From Pectobacterium carotovorum (lineage in GTDB: Bacteria; Pseudomonadota; Gammaproteobacteria; Enterobacterales; Enterobacteriaceae), in the NCBI RefSeq assembly GCF_900129615.1, contig NZ_FQWI01000003.1, forward strand, positions 372,001-436,000: a DNA stretch of 64,000 bases, written 5' to 3'. The notes under the pieces were generated by a model. The model was given only the letters and a program-made list of their open reading frames with translations. It did not search any database and had not been told where the DNA came from. Position 1 is the first letter of the stretch, and each line of letters opens with the position of its first letter. This document shows, piece by piece, positions 21,168 to 29,260 of this stretch. Position numbers and translations under genes: made by a program.

Positions 21168-23156
21168 ATGAAAGATATCAATATTGAAATTAATGTTTGT
21201 GACAGTACAGGAAAATCAACATGCACTGTTCATCCCCATACATGCTGCCATTCAGACAATGGCGGTGGTCAAGAACCCGGTGTCTCTGGCGTTGCCTCCG
21301 TATTCGGACGGACTGGCGTTGTAACGGCACACACTGGCGACTATACAGCCGATCAGATTACCGAAACCGCCACCAGAAAATTTGCCTCGCCGGATGAAAA
21401 AGCAGTCTGGAATGCGAAGCAGGATGCATTAATTTCTGGCACCACTATCCGCACGCTCTTTGGCCAATCGCTGCTGGGCAGCGGCGATATTTCACCGACG
21501 CCAGCGCAGATGGGCGTTGCGGCCGCAGATCACACGCACACCACAGCGGAAATCACCGACTACACACAAAAAACAAAGCAGCTCATTCATTCCTCGCTGG
21601 AAGCCGGATCGGGTGTGACGCTGAGTTATAATCCAGCGAATGAGAAAACCATTATTAGTGCAGCAGGCGGTGGTTCCGTCGGCGGTTCGGGTTATATTGT
21701 TGCCGAACGGTTGAGCGCAACGGCAGGGCAAAACCACGCGTTCAGCATTCGCCCACAGAATACATTTAATCTCGCGGCGTATGCGCTGAAAGAAGAAGCA
21801 GGGGCGGTAAATCAGACTTACGTTGTTGATGACTTTAATGCGTCGAGTGAGTCAGGTTATAACGCAACGAGTGCGGTTGTTTTTGATGGGCAAGTACAGC
21901 CGTATATGGGCGGAGTTGTCGAATTGGTCGGATCAGGTGGAGAATATTTTGCAGATATAAAACCTGATGCTAAATCGTTATCAATCGATGATATGGAAAC
22001 AACATCCATTATCCCTGATATGGAATCAAATGTATCTCCGAGCGGATATACGATTTCTTCATCATCGATATACACTCCTGCATATTCTGGGTGGATGGCG
22101 TTTTCGTCGACCAATCCTGGTTTTTGGAATTCTGAAGTTGGACCAACAGCTGAAGCACCTCAGTGGTTGCGGGTAGATCTACCGAACCCAGAAGCTATCG
22201 GCGGCTATTCAATCCAGAATCGATTATCATCTGTTATCAGTAGCCCACGATCATGGCGATTTGAGGGAAGTCATGATGGGATTACATGGGAATCCCTTCA
22301 TTCTGTTAATAATGATACGAATAGTAACACTGGGGTTATCAGAGAGTACAGAATATCCTCATCAGTAGCGTATGCGTCATACCGAATTATTATCACTGAA
22401 TCAAACCCAAATACTAACTATGTTGTTATACAAAACATTAAATTATTCCCTCATGCCCGCATGTTGATTAATGGCAGTGATAATGCATGGTATACGGTTA
22501 ATAATGGATTGCTGGAGAATATTGCAACAGCTGACTTTGGTCGTGGGTTTTCATCATCTGGGACGATTAATGGATCTGATGTTTCTGCTATTTCTCCGTT
22601 CTCAGTACATGCAGAGAATCAGCGTAATATTAAATTGACGTATCTCCCGAATTCACAAATTGTTATCAACAAATCTCTATTATCTGCCTCTGCTGGTTTA
22701 TGGGCTCAAATCAATGCTGCCACGCTAACAGCAACGCAGACGGGTAACGGCAAAGTGCGTGTTGCTGTGACGCGGGATCTGGTGAACTGGCATGTCTTGC
22801 GGAACGGGGCGTGGGTCGATGTGGGTGCGCTGTCAGCAGATACCGCAGGTGCAACGAAACTGATTGCTGACGGCATGACACCCGCAGAGTTTGGCGGCAT
22901 TACTGCGGCACAGTGGACGCAACTATTTTTATCTAACAACGGCGTACCGGACTCACTGGCGTTTGCGTTCGCACTCGATATTACCGATCCATCGGCAGAT
23001 GTCGCGACCATTGACCGACTGGTGCTGAACGTCAACGATGCTTCCATTTGGAAAGCGCAGTCACCCGCGGAAGTGGAAATCCGCTGGCGCACCGACAGTG
23101 TGACATTCCGCACCGCGACGGCGGGTAATTACAAACTGGCGTATCAGGTTCCGTAA
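21168..23156 (+). CDS. Tail-fibre-like protein with discoidin-like domain (paralogue 2)
   Basis: 662 residues from ATG at 21168 (MKDINIEINVCDSTGKSTC), chosen because it aligns with the start of paralogue 1 and has GGAG at the same spacing. Domain order is the same: Cys/His N-terminus (C11, C19, C26, C27, H28, six residues shorter than paralogue 1), tail-fibre-like stretch, Gly/Ser linker, divergent centre with discoidin-like motifs (QWLRVDLPNPEAIGGYSIQ, SWRFEGSHDGITWESLH, YRIIITESN), and a conserved C-terminal module (ATQTGNGKVRVAVTRDLVNW). Ends are near-identical to paralogue 1 while the centre is not, which indicates mosaic evolution. Each gene has its own terminator. Function not known. 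Confidence 0.75.
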   Translation: MKDINIEINVCDSTGKSTCTVHPHTCCHSDNGGGQEPGVSGVASVFGRTGVVTAHTGDYTADQITETATRKFASPDEKAVWNAKQDALISGTTIRTLFGQSLLGSGDISPTPAQMGVAAADHTHTTAEITDYTQKTKQLIHSSLEAGSGVTLSYNPANEKTIISAAGGGSVGGSGYIVAERLSATAGQNHAFSIRPQNTFNLAAYALKEEAGAVNQTYVVDDFNASSESGYNATSAVVFDGQVQPYMGGVVELVGSGGEYFADIKPDAKSLSIDDMETTSIIPDMESNVSPSGYTISSSSIYTPAYSGWMAFSSTNPGFWNSEVGPTAEAPQWLRVDLPNPEAIGGYSIQNRLSSVISSPRSWRFEGSHDGITWESLHSVNNDTNSNTGVIREYRISSSVAYASYRIIITESNPNTNYVVIQNIKLFPHARMLINGSDNAWYTVNNGLLENIATADFGRGFSSSGTINGSDVSAISPFSVHAENQRNIKLTYLPNSQIVINKSLLSASAGLWAQINAATLTATQTGNGKVRVAVTRDLVNWHVLRNGAWVDVGALSADTAGATKLIADGMTPAEFGGITAAQWTQLFLSNNGVPDSLAFAFALDITDPSADVATIDRLVLNVNDASIWKAQSPAEVEIRWRTDSVTFRTATAGNYKLAYQVP

Positions 23157-23181
23157 TCGCCCATCACATTAACACTCTACT

Positions 23182-23204
23182 GGCCGCGAACGTCGCGGCC
23201 TTTT
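23182..23204 (+). terminator. Terminator of second tail-fibre-like gene
   Basis: Perfect 8-bp stem GGCCGCGA / TCGCGGCC with a 3-nt loop followed by TTTT. Confidence 0.85.
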
Positions 23205-23252
23205 CGTTTTATACCGCCCAATTTATCCCCAGCCACTCACTGCGTCATTCTA

Positions 23253-23280
23253 ACCGCTTAGCTCGCTATTCTGCCGCCTA
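23253..23280 (+). promoter_or_regulatory. Candidate direct-repeat activator site upstream of btsT
   Basis: ACCGCTTA (23253-23260) and GCCGCCTA (23273-23280) are direct repeats 20 bases apart. LytTR-type response regulators such as BtsR, which activates btsT in E. coli, bind direct repeats of this kind. The exact consensus is from memory, so this is a tentative assignment. Confidence 0.3.
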
Positions 23281-23351
23281 CCCAAATACCCGCCCCACGC
23301 GCGTACGCGATGGCGTAATGTGCCGCCACTATTTTCCTTTATCTGAAATAC

Positions 23352-23371
23352 GCGATAACCCGCGTTATCGC
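23352..23371. repeat. Inverted repeat upstream of btsT
   Basis: Perfect 8-bp arms GCGATAAC / GTTATCGC with a CCGC spacer, about 77 bases before the btsT start. It could be an operator or an mRNA leader hairpin; no family assignment. Confidence 0.5.
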
Positions 23372-23447
23372 ACGACGCATTACCAGGGTTTATTTTTCTA
23401 CAGCTAACAAAATCAAACGATTGTGATTTTTAATTGAAGGATGTCTT

Positions 23448-25601
23448 ATGAAGAGCAACGCCATTCTTAAACACATCCCTTGGATGATTCTTGGAATCAT
23501 CGGGGCTGCTTGCCTCGGCGTAGTCGCACTACGTCGCGGCGAGCACATTAGTGCATTATGGATTATTGTTGCTTCTGTCGCCGTTTACCTCGTGGCTTAT
23601 CGATACTACAGCCTGTATATCGCACAAAAAGTCATGCAGTTAGATCCGACCAGAGCAACCCCCGCCGTTGTGAATAACGACGGTCTTAACTATGTGCCAA
23701 CGAACCGTAACGTCCTGTTCGGGCACCACTTTGCTGCTATCGCAGGTGCAGGTCCGCTGGTTGGGCCGGTGCTGGCCGCGCAGGTTGGCTACTTGCCGGG
23801 CACTTTATGGCTGTTGGGCGGTGTGGTGTTGGCGGGTGCTGTGCAGGACTTCATGGTCCTGTTTATTTCGACCCGTCGTAACGGCGCGTCGTTAGGCGAA
23901 ATCGTTAAGAAGGAATTAGGCCCAGTACCGGGTACGATTGCGCTGTTCGGCTGCTTCCTTATCATGATCATCATTCTTGCCGTACTGGCACTGATCGTGG
24001 TGAAAGCGTTGGCAGAAAGTCCGTGGGGCGTCTTTACCGTGTGTTCTACGGTGCCGATCGCGCTGTTCATGGGCGTCTACATGCGCTTTATCCGTCCGGG
24101 TAAAGTCGGTGAAATCTCGGTGATCGGGATCGTATTGCTGGTGCTGGCAATCTGGTTTGGTGGCGTAGTGGCACATGACCCGTACTGGGGCCCAGCGCTG
24201 ACCTTCAAAGATACGACCATCACCTATACCCTGATTGGTTATGCCTTCGTGTCCGCACTGCTGCCAGTATGGTTGATTCTGGCGCCGCGTGACTATCTGG
24301 CGACCTTCCTGAAAATTGGTGTCATCGTCGGCCTGGCGATTGGTATCGTGATTCTGAATCCCGATCTGAAAATGCCAGCGGTAACGCAGTTTGTGGATGG
24401 CACCGGTCCAGTCTGGAAAGGTACGCTTTTCCCGTTCCTGTTTATTACGATTGCCTGTGGCGCGGTGTCTGGCTTCCACGCGCTGATTGCTTCCGGTACT
24501 ACGCCGAAATTGATGGCTAACGAAAACGATGCGCGTTTCATCGGTTACGGTGCCATGCTGATGGAATCTTTCGTGGCGGTCATGGCGCTGGTTGCGGCGT
24601 CTATCATCGAACCGGGTCTGTACTTCGCGATGAATACTCCGCCAGCGGCGCTGGGTATTACTATGCCGGATCTGCATCGTCTGGGTACAGCAGATGCGCC
24701 GATGATTCTGGCACAGTTGCAGGATGTATCCGCCCACGCGGCGGCGACCGTTAGCTCTTGGGGCTTCGTGATTTCTCCTGAGCAGATTCTGCAAACGGCG
24801 AAAGACATCGGTGAACCTTCCGTTCTGAACCGTGCAGGCGGTGCACCTACGCTGGCTGTTGGTATCGCACACGTGTTCCACCAGATCATCCCTGGTGCCA
24901 ACATGGGCTTCTGGTATCACTTCGGTATTCTGTTTGAAGCGCTGTTCATTCTGACGGCACTGGATGCGGGTACGCGTGCTGGCCGTTTCATGCTGCAAGA
25001 CCTGTTGGGTAACTTCGTTCCGTTCCTGAAGAAAACCGACTCTCTGATTGCTGGTATGATCGGTACGGCGGGCTGCGTCGGTCTGTGGGGCTACCTGCTG
25101 TATCAGGGCGTGGTTGATCCACTGGGCGGCGTGAAGAGCCTGTGGCCGTTGTTCGGTATCTCCAACCAGATGCTGGCTGCCGTGGCGCTGATTCTGGGCA
25201 CGGTTATCCTGATTAAGATGAAACGTACGCAGTACATCTGGGTAACGCTGGTTCCGGCGATTTGGCTGCTGATCTGTACTACTTGGGCGCTGGGCCTGAA
25301 ACTGTTCAGCGACAATCCTCAGTTGGAAGGCTTCTTCTACATGGCGAACATGTTCAAGGGCAAAATTGCGGAAGGCGGTGCCGATCTGAGCGCGCAGCAG
25401 ATTTCGAACATGAACCATATCGTGACTAACAATTATACCAACGCCGGTCTGAGCATTCTGTTCCTGATCGTGGTGTACAGTATTATTGCGTACGGTATTA
25501 AAGCGGCACTGGCTGCACGTAAAGTGGCTGAACGTACCGATCAGGAAACCCCGTATGTTCCGGTTCCTGAAGGTGGCGTTAAAGTTTCTTCCGGCCACTA
25601 A
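23448..25601 (+). CDS. btsT: Pyruvate:proton symporter BtsT (CstA family)
   Basis: Inner-membrane transporter of the CstA family. The 717 residues and sequence follow E. coli BtsT (YjiY) rather than CstA, for example HIPWMILGIIGAACLGVVALRRGEHISALWI at the start (given in part) and TPYVPVPEGGVKVSSGH at the end. BtsT takes up pyruvate under nutrient limitation, under the BtsS/BtsR two-component system (known in E. coli). At least sixteen hydrophobic segments, with conserved FGHHFAAIAGAGPLVGP. It is followed by yjiX and yjiA, the E. coli order, with a strong hairpin between btsT and yjiX. No local btsSR genes. Confidence 0.93.
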   Translation: MKSNAILKHIPWMILGIIGAACLGVVALRRGEHISALWIIVASVAVYLVAYRYYSLYIAQKVMQLDPTRATPAVVNNDGLNYVPTNRNVLFGHHFAAIAGAGPLVGPVLAAQVGYLPGTLWLLGGVVLAGAVQDFMVLFISTRRNGASLGEIVKKELGPVPGTIALFGCFLIMIIILAVLALIVVKALAESPWGVFTVCSTVPIALFMGVYMRFIRPGKVGEISVIGIVLLVLAIWFGGVVAHDPYWGPALTFKDTTITYTLIGYAFVSALLPVWLILAPRDYLATFLKIGVIVGLAIGIVILNPDLKMPAVTQFVDGTGPVWKGTLFPFLFITIACGAVSGFHALIASGTTPKLMANENDARFIGYGAMLMESFVAVMALVAASIIEPGLYFAMNTPPAALGITMPDLHRLGTADAPMILAQLQDVSAHAAATVSSWGFVISPEQILQTAKDIGEPSVLNRAGGAPTLAVGIAHVFHQIIPGANMGFWYHFGILFEALFILTALDAGTRAGRFMLQDLLGNFVPFLKKTDSLIAGMIGTAGCVGLWGYLLYQGVVDPLGGVKSLWPLFGISNQMLAAVALILGTVILIKMKRTQYIWVTLVPAIWLLICTTWALGLKLFSDNPQLEGFFYMANMFKGKIAEGGADLSAQQISNMNHIVTNNYTNAGLSILFLIVVYSIIAYGIKAALAARKVAERTDQETPYVPVPEGGVKVSSGH

Positions 25602-25668
25602 GTGACTCGCGCCCGTCGGATTTTGCGAGACAGCTAGCAAGGCTGAACGTGAAAGATGACGGGTACAG

Positions 25669-25708
25669 ATACCCTGTATAATGTATAACGTTATACAGGG
25701 TATTTTTT
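25669..25708 (+). terminator. Hairpin terminator/attenuator between btsT and yjiX
   Basis: Perfect 13-bp arms ATACCCTGTATAA / TTATACAGGGTAT, 9-nt loop, then six T. It lies within the btsT-yjiX gap and should stop or reduce read-through, leaving yjiX-yjiA at a lower level than btsT. Confidence 0.85.
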
Positions 25709-25746
25709 ATCTAGCTGCTATTGCAGGCGATAGTCTGGAGGTAATG

Positions 25747-25950
25747 ATGTTTGGCAATCTGGGAAAAGCAGGAAAATATTTGGGCCAGGCGGCGCGTATG
25801 CTGGTCGGTATGCCAGATTATGATACCTATGTGCAGCATATGCAGACTAATCACCCGGATAAACCTGCGATGACGTACGAAGAATTCTTCCGCGAACGCC
25901 AGCAGGCGCGTTACGGCGGAGACGGCAAAGGCGGGATGCGTTGCTGTTAA
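25747..25950 (+). CDS. yjiX: YbdD/YjiX family protein
   Basis: 67-residue protein with [28 protein letters not shown] at the start (given in part) and [11 protein letters not shown] at the end, the signature of the small proteins encoded after cstA and btsT genes. Two adjacent ATGs occur at 25744 and 25747; the second is 5 nt from GGAGG (25737-25741) and is chosen. The conserved Cys-Cys C-terminus suggests metal or redox function, and the next gene is a CobW-type GTPase. Function unproven. Confidence 0.9.
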   Translation: MFGNLGKAGKYLGQAARMLVGMPDYDTYVQHMQTNHPDKPAMTYEEFFRERQQARYGGDGKGGMRCC

Positions 25951-25966
25951 CGACTTGGGATCTGTT

Positions 25967-26953
25967 ATGACTCAACCTTTATCATCTGATGTGACTAAAC
26001 CCGTGTATGTCACTATTCTGACTGGGTTTCTTGGTGCAGGAAAAACGACCTTATTACGGCATATTCTGAATGCCGAGCACGGCTATAAAATCGCCGTGAT
26101 TGAAAACGAATTTGGCGAAGTCCCGATTGATAATACGTTAATTGGAGAACGCGCCAGTCAAATTACGACCCTAAGCAATGGCTGCATCTGCTGTACGCAG
26201 TCCAATGAACTGGCCGATGCGCTGCTCGATCTGATTGATGGCGTAGATAATGGCACGCTCGATTTTGATCACGTCATTATTGAATGCACCGGGATGGCCG
26301 ATCCGGGGCCGGTGGCGCAGACCTTTTTCTCGCATGAAATTATCTGTGAACGCTTTGTTCTGGACGGGATTATCACGCTGGTGGATGCAGTACATGCGCA
26401 GCAGCAGCTCGATCAGTTCACCATCGCGCAGTCGCAGATTGGCTATGCCGATCGCATACTGCTAACCAAAACCGACGTGGCAAGCGAAGACGAAACGCTG
26501 CTACCGCGTCTTCAGCGTATCAATGCGCGTGCACCGATCTACCCTGTCGTCCATGGCGATATCGATCTGAGCGTGTTGTTTAACATTGACGGTTTTGTCC
26601 TCAGCGACAAGCTGGACGTGAAAACGCCAGTATTTCGCTTTGTTGCCCCCGCGCAGAATAACGTGCAATCAATCGTTGTGTATCTCGATAAGGCGGTTGA
26701 GCTTCAGTCTGTTTCCGATGTGATGGAAAACCTGCTGCTGCAATTCTCCGATAATCTGCTGCGCTATAAAGGCATTCTGGCCATCAACGGTGATGACCGC
26801 CGCCTGCTGTTTCAGGGGGTTCAGCGCTTGTATAGCGCCGACTGGGACAGAGAATGGCACGCTGATGAAGAAAGAAAGAGCGTGCTGGTGTTTATCGGTG
26901 TGGATTTACCTGAACAGGAAATCCGTGATGCTTTTGCTCGCCTGACGGCATAA
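25967..26953 (+). CDS. yjiA: CobW/YjiA-family metal-related GTPase
   Basis: G3E P-loop GTPase, 328 residues from ATG at 25967. Walker A GFLGAGKTT, the family's CxCC metal-binding motif (NGCICC), Walker B-like IIECTGMADP, and LTKTD as the guanine-specificity motif. The C-terminal CobW_C domain ends VFIGVDLPEQEIRDAFARL. It is thought to act as a metallochaperone or regulator; the metal is not known from sequence. Follows yjiX by 16 nt. An in-frame TTG four codons upstream is not needed. Confidence 0.9.
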   Translation: MTQPLSSDVTKPVYVTILTGFLGAGKTTLLRHILNAEHGYKIAVIENEFGEVPIDNTLIGERASQITTLSNGCICCTQSNELADALLDLIDGVDNGTLDFDHVIIECTGMADPGPVAQTFFSHEIICERFVLDGIITLVDAVHAQQQLDQFTIAQSQIGYADRILLTKTDVASEDETLLPRLQRINARAPIYPVVHGDIDLSVLFNIDGFVLSDKLDVKTPVFRFVAPAQNNVQSIVVYLDKAVELQSVSDVMENLLLQFSDNLLRYKGILAINGDDRRLLFQGVQRLYSADWDREWHADEERKSVLVFIGVDLPEQEIRDAFARLTA

Positions 26954-26970
26954 CGCCATTTATCTTCTCT

Positions 26971-26993
26971 GTGCTGGTCACTCAGGCCAGCAC
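26971..26993 (+). terminator. Possible terminator after yjiA
   Basis: 7-bp stem GTGCTGG / CCAGCAC with a 9-nt loop, 17 nt after the stop; no good T-run follows (GATTTCCC), so it is weak. Confidence 0.4.
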
Positions 26994-27083
26994 GATTTCC
27001 CTCGGTCCTACTTTCTTTTACACCCCTTGCTCTGTTTATGCGGCGGACTGCCTCGCCATAGATACATTCGCAGGATGGGAATC

Positions 27084-27095
27084 GTGCAATTGCAC
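27084..27095. promoter_or_regulatory. Palindrome upstream of pehN
   Basis: Perfect 12-bp palindrome GTGCAATTGCAC about 125 bases before the polygalacturonase start. It has dyad symmetry typical of an operator; the binding protein is unknown. Confidence 0.35.
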
Positions 27096-27183
27096 AAAAA
27101 AATTCCTACCTTATTGTAATTATTACGAATACATCTAAAACGTGATCGCCTCTCGCTTTTTAATGGAATATGAGTGGTATTTT

Positions 27184-27203
27184 ATTAAAACGATATTTCA
27201 TTT
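27184..27203 (+). promoter_or_regulatory. KdgR-type operator before pehN
   Basis: ATTAAAACGATATTTCATTT resembles the KdgR box (roughly AATGAAACANTGTTTCATTT, recalled): I count about 15 of 19 defined positions. It ends 16 bases before the start codon, so bound KdgR should block transcription until pectin breakdown products (KDG) release it. Confidence 0.65.
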
Positions 27204-27219
27204 TTTAGTGAGGTTAAGT

Positions 27220-28602
27220 ATGCGTAGTGGTCTTGCCCTGTCATTAATGGCTTCCTGCATCACGTTGGGTATTCAAGCGGGTACCGCACAAGCGGCCAGT
27301 TCAGTGAAATTTCCCGATAAAATCTGTGACGTAACGCAATACGGGGCCGAAGGCCGCCGCCTACAAATCGCACTGAATACCCAGGCTTTCCAGAAAGCGA
27401 TTGATGATTGTGCTGCGGCTGGCGGCGGAACGGTACACGTTCCTCGCGGTAACTATCTGGTCGATCCGCTGTTCCTGAAAAGTAACATAAGGCTGGATCT
27501 GGCAAAAGATGCGACCATCGTCGCGTCGACCGAAGAAGCAGCGTATCGCGCGACGGAAAAAACCAAGTACGCTGAAGCGGAAAATGGCTGGCTTCCCTTT
27601 ATCAGTATTGCCGATGCACAGAATGTGGCTATTACTGGCCAAGGCACCATTGATGGGCAGGGCGCTGTCTGGTGGGAGCGCTGGCGCGAGAATATTCGTG
27701 CAACTGGCAAGAAAGGCGGCACCGATCGTCCACGTCTGATTTATATCAAAAGCTCTAATAACGTGCTGGTGGATGGCGTCACGCTGACGCATTCCCCGAG
27801 CTTCCACGTTGTAATGCGTTACTCGCATGATGTGGATGTGAACGGTACTCGGATTCTGTCGCCGTGGCATGCGCCAAATACCGATGCTATCGACCCGATC
27901 GACAGCCAGAATATCCGTATTACCAATAACTATATCGACTGTAATGACGACCACATCGCGATAAAAGCCGAGAAGCCGGATAGCCGCTTCCCGAATGGCG
28001 TCGTGGATAACATCTATATCGCCAACAATATCCTGAAGCAGGGGCGCGGCATTTCTATCGGCAGCGAAACCTCCGGCGGCGTAAATAACGTGCTGGTTGA
28101 AAATAACCAGTTCGAAGGTTCCATGTACGGTATCCGTATTAAAACCCTGCGTGGTAAAGGCGGTGAAGTGAAAAACATCACTTACCGTAATACCAAAATG
28201 GTGGATGTTGAAATCCCGCTGGTCTTTGCCGCTTACTACAAAGCCGCGCCGATTGTGCAGGCTGAAGTAGACAAAATGCTGGCCGAAGGTGGCTTCACGA
28301 TGGGGGAGCAAATTTATCCGCCGGATACCGATCCAGAGCAGCCGTTTGATCAGTACAAGACGCCGCATTTCAGCAATGTGACGATCGAGAATCTGGAGTC
28401 GACCGGTAAGACCAAGGCCGCTGCGTATATTATCGGCGTACCGGAAGCCCCGCTCAGTGGTTTCCACTTTGATAATGTGCGTATTGATGCGGATAAAGGC
28501 ATTCGCGTAAGAAATGCGGAGTTGCAGACCAAAGGCCTGACGCTGAATGTGAAAGAAGGCCCAGTGATGCAGTTGGATAAAGGGGCGAAAGTCGATCAGT
28601 AA
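27220..28602 (+). CDS. pehN: Secreted GH28 polygalacturonase (PehN type)
   Basis: Pectin-degrading glycoside hydrolase family 28 protein, 460 residues from ATG at 27220, which has GAGG 6 nt upstream. Signal peptide about 1-25 (cut after AQA). Catalytic aspartates are in NTDAID (D222) and NDDHIAIK (D243, D244), and the GIRIK substrate motif is present. The family's GHG motif reads GRG (R276), so the conserved histidine is missing. In Dickeya, PehN is described as a homologue with low hydrolase activity, which fits. The symbol rests on size and overall similarity, and is less certain than the family. Upstream sits a KdgR-type box. It differs from the 402-residue PehA type. Confidence 0.8.
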   Translation: MRSGLALSLMASCITLGIQAGTAQAASSVKFPDKICDVTQYGAEGRRLQIALNTQAFQKAIDDCAAAGGGTVHVPRGNYLVDPLFLKSNIRLDLAKDATIVASTEEAAYRATEKTKYAEAENGWLPFISIADAQNVAITGQGTIDGQGAVWWERWRENIRATGKKGGTDRPRLIYIKSSNNVLVDGVTLTHSPSFHVVMRYSHDVDVNGTRILSPWHAPNTDAIDPIDSQNIRITNNYIDCNDDHIAIKAEKPDSRFPNGVVDNIYIANNILKQGRGISIGSETSGGVNNVLVENNQFEGSMYGIRIKTLRGKGGEVKNITYRNTKMVDVEIPLVFAAYYKAAPIVQAEVDKMLAEGGFTMGEQIYPPDTDPEQPFDQYKTPHFSNVTIENLESTGKTKAAAYIIGVPEAPLSGFHFDNVRIDADKGIRVRNAELQTKGLTLNVKEGPVMQLDKGAKVDQ

Positions 28603-28710
28603 TCGATTATGAAGCGGTAGCAGGGGACACACTGGCCGTGGAGTCCTCTGCTATCTGCTTCGTTTTGATGCTACATCGTCAGGCAGGTTATGCTCATTTA
28701 ATCGCGAGTA

Positions 28711-29190
28711 TTAATCATGCCTGGCGATATCGGCAAAGGTGGCGCGCAGCAGGCGTGCCAGATCGTCTGCCGATAGTTCAATATCCAACCCACGCTTACC
28801 GCCGGAAATGAAAATGGTACCGAACTGGCGTGCTGGTTCATCAATCACGGTTGGCAACAGTTTCTTCTGCCCCAGTGGGCTGATTCCTCCTACCAGATAA
28901 CCTGTGACACGCTGAGCGATGACTGGATCGGCCATATCTGCTTTTTTAGCCGACAGCGCACGGGCGACTTTCTTGAGATCCAGCATGTCGGCGACTGGCG
29001 TAACGGCCACGGCGAGATTTTTCGCATCACCATTCAGAGAAACGAGCAGCGTTTTATAAACCTGTTCTTTATTCAGTCCCAGCTTTCTGGCCGCTTCTTC
29101 GCCAAAGTTGGTTTCATCGCTGTCGTGGTGGTAGCTGTGTAGCGTAAAGGCGACCTTGTTTTTTTCGAGCAGATTGACTGCGGGTGTCAT
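28711..29190 (-). CDS. ybaK: Cys-tRNA(Pro)/Cys-tRNA(Cys) deacylase YbaK
   Basis: Trans-editing protein that hydrolyses mischarged Cys-tRNA(Pro), working with prolyl-tRNA synthetase. 159 residues; single YbaK/EbsC domain with the conserved lysine in [13 protein letters not shown], and [17 protein letters not shown] and [16 protein letters not shown]. Start [13 protein letters not shown] is the family start. Downstream of ybaP on the same strand with a 70-nt gap. Confidence 0.93.
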   Translation of the reverse strand: MTPAVNLLEKNKVAFTLHSYHHDSDETNFGEEAARKLGLNKEQVYKTLLVSLNGDAKNLAVAVTPVADMLDLKKVARALSAKKADMADPVIAQRVTGYLVGGISPLGQKKLLPTVIDEPARQFGTIFISGGKRGLDIELSADDLARLLRATFADIARHD

Positions 29191-29260
29191 GATTTCACTA
29201 TCCTTAACCCTGTTGCGGGCCTTATCTTGCGGACGCGGCTACGCGTCATAACGTGTTCTT

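Noticed and set aside
18991-23156. Tail-fibre genes as part of a prophage or invertible (shufflon/carotovoricin-type) cassette
   Set aside because: No integrase, invertase, capsid or tail genes nearby, both genes point the same way and no inverted crossover sites were seen, so inversion is not supported.
23448-25601. Naming the CstA-family gene cstA
   Set aside because: Length and sequence, including the TPYVPVPEGGVK tail and yjiX-yjiA neighbours, fit btsT instead.
23916-25640. 574-codon open frame antisense to btsT
   Set aside because: Composition is Arg/His/Gln-rich with no domain; it is the shadow of the strongly biased btsT codons.
27361-28632. 423-codon open frame antisense to pehN
   Set aside because: No recognisable motif or ribosome-binding site; the plus-strand gene has a signal peptide and GH28 motifs.
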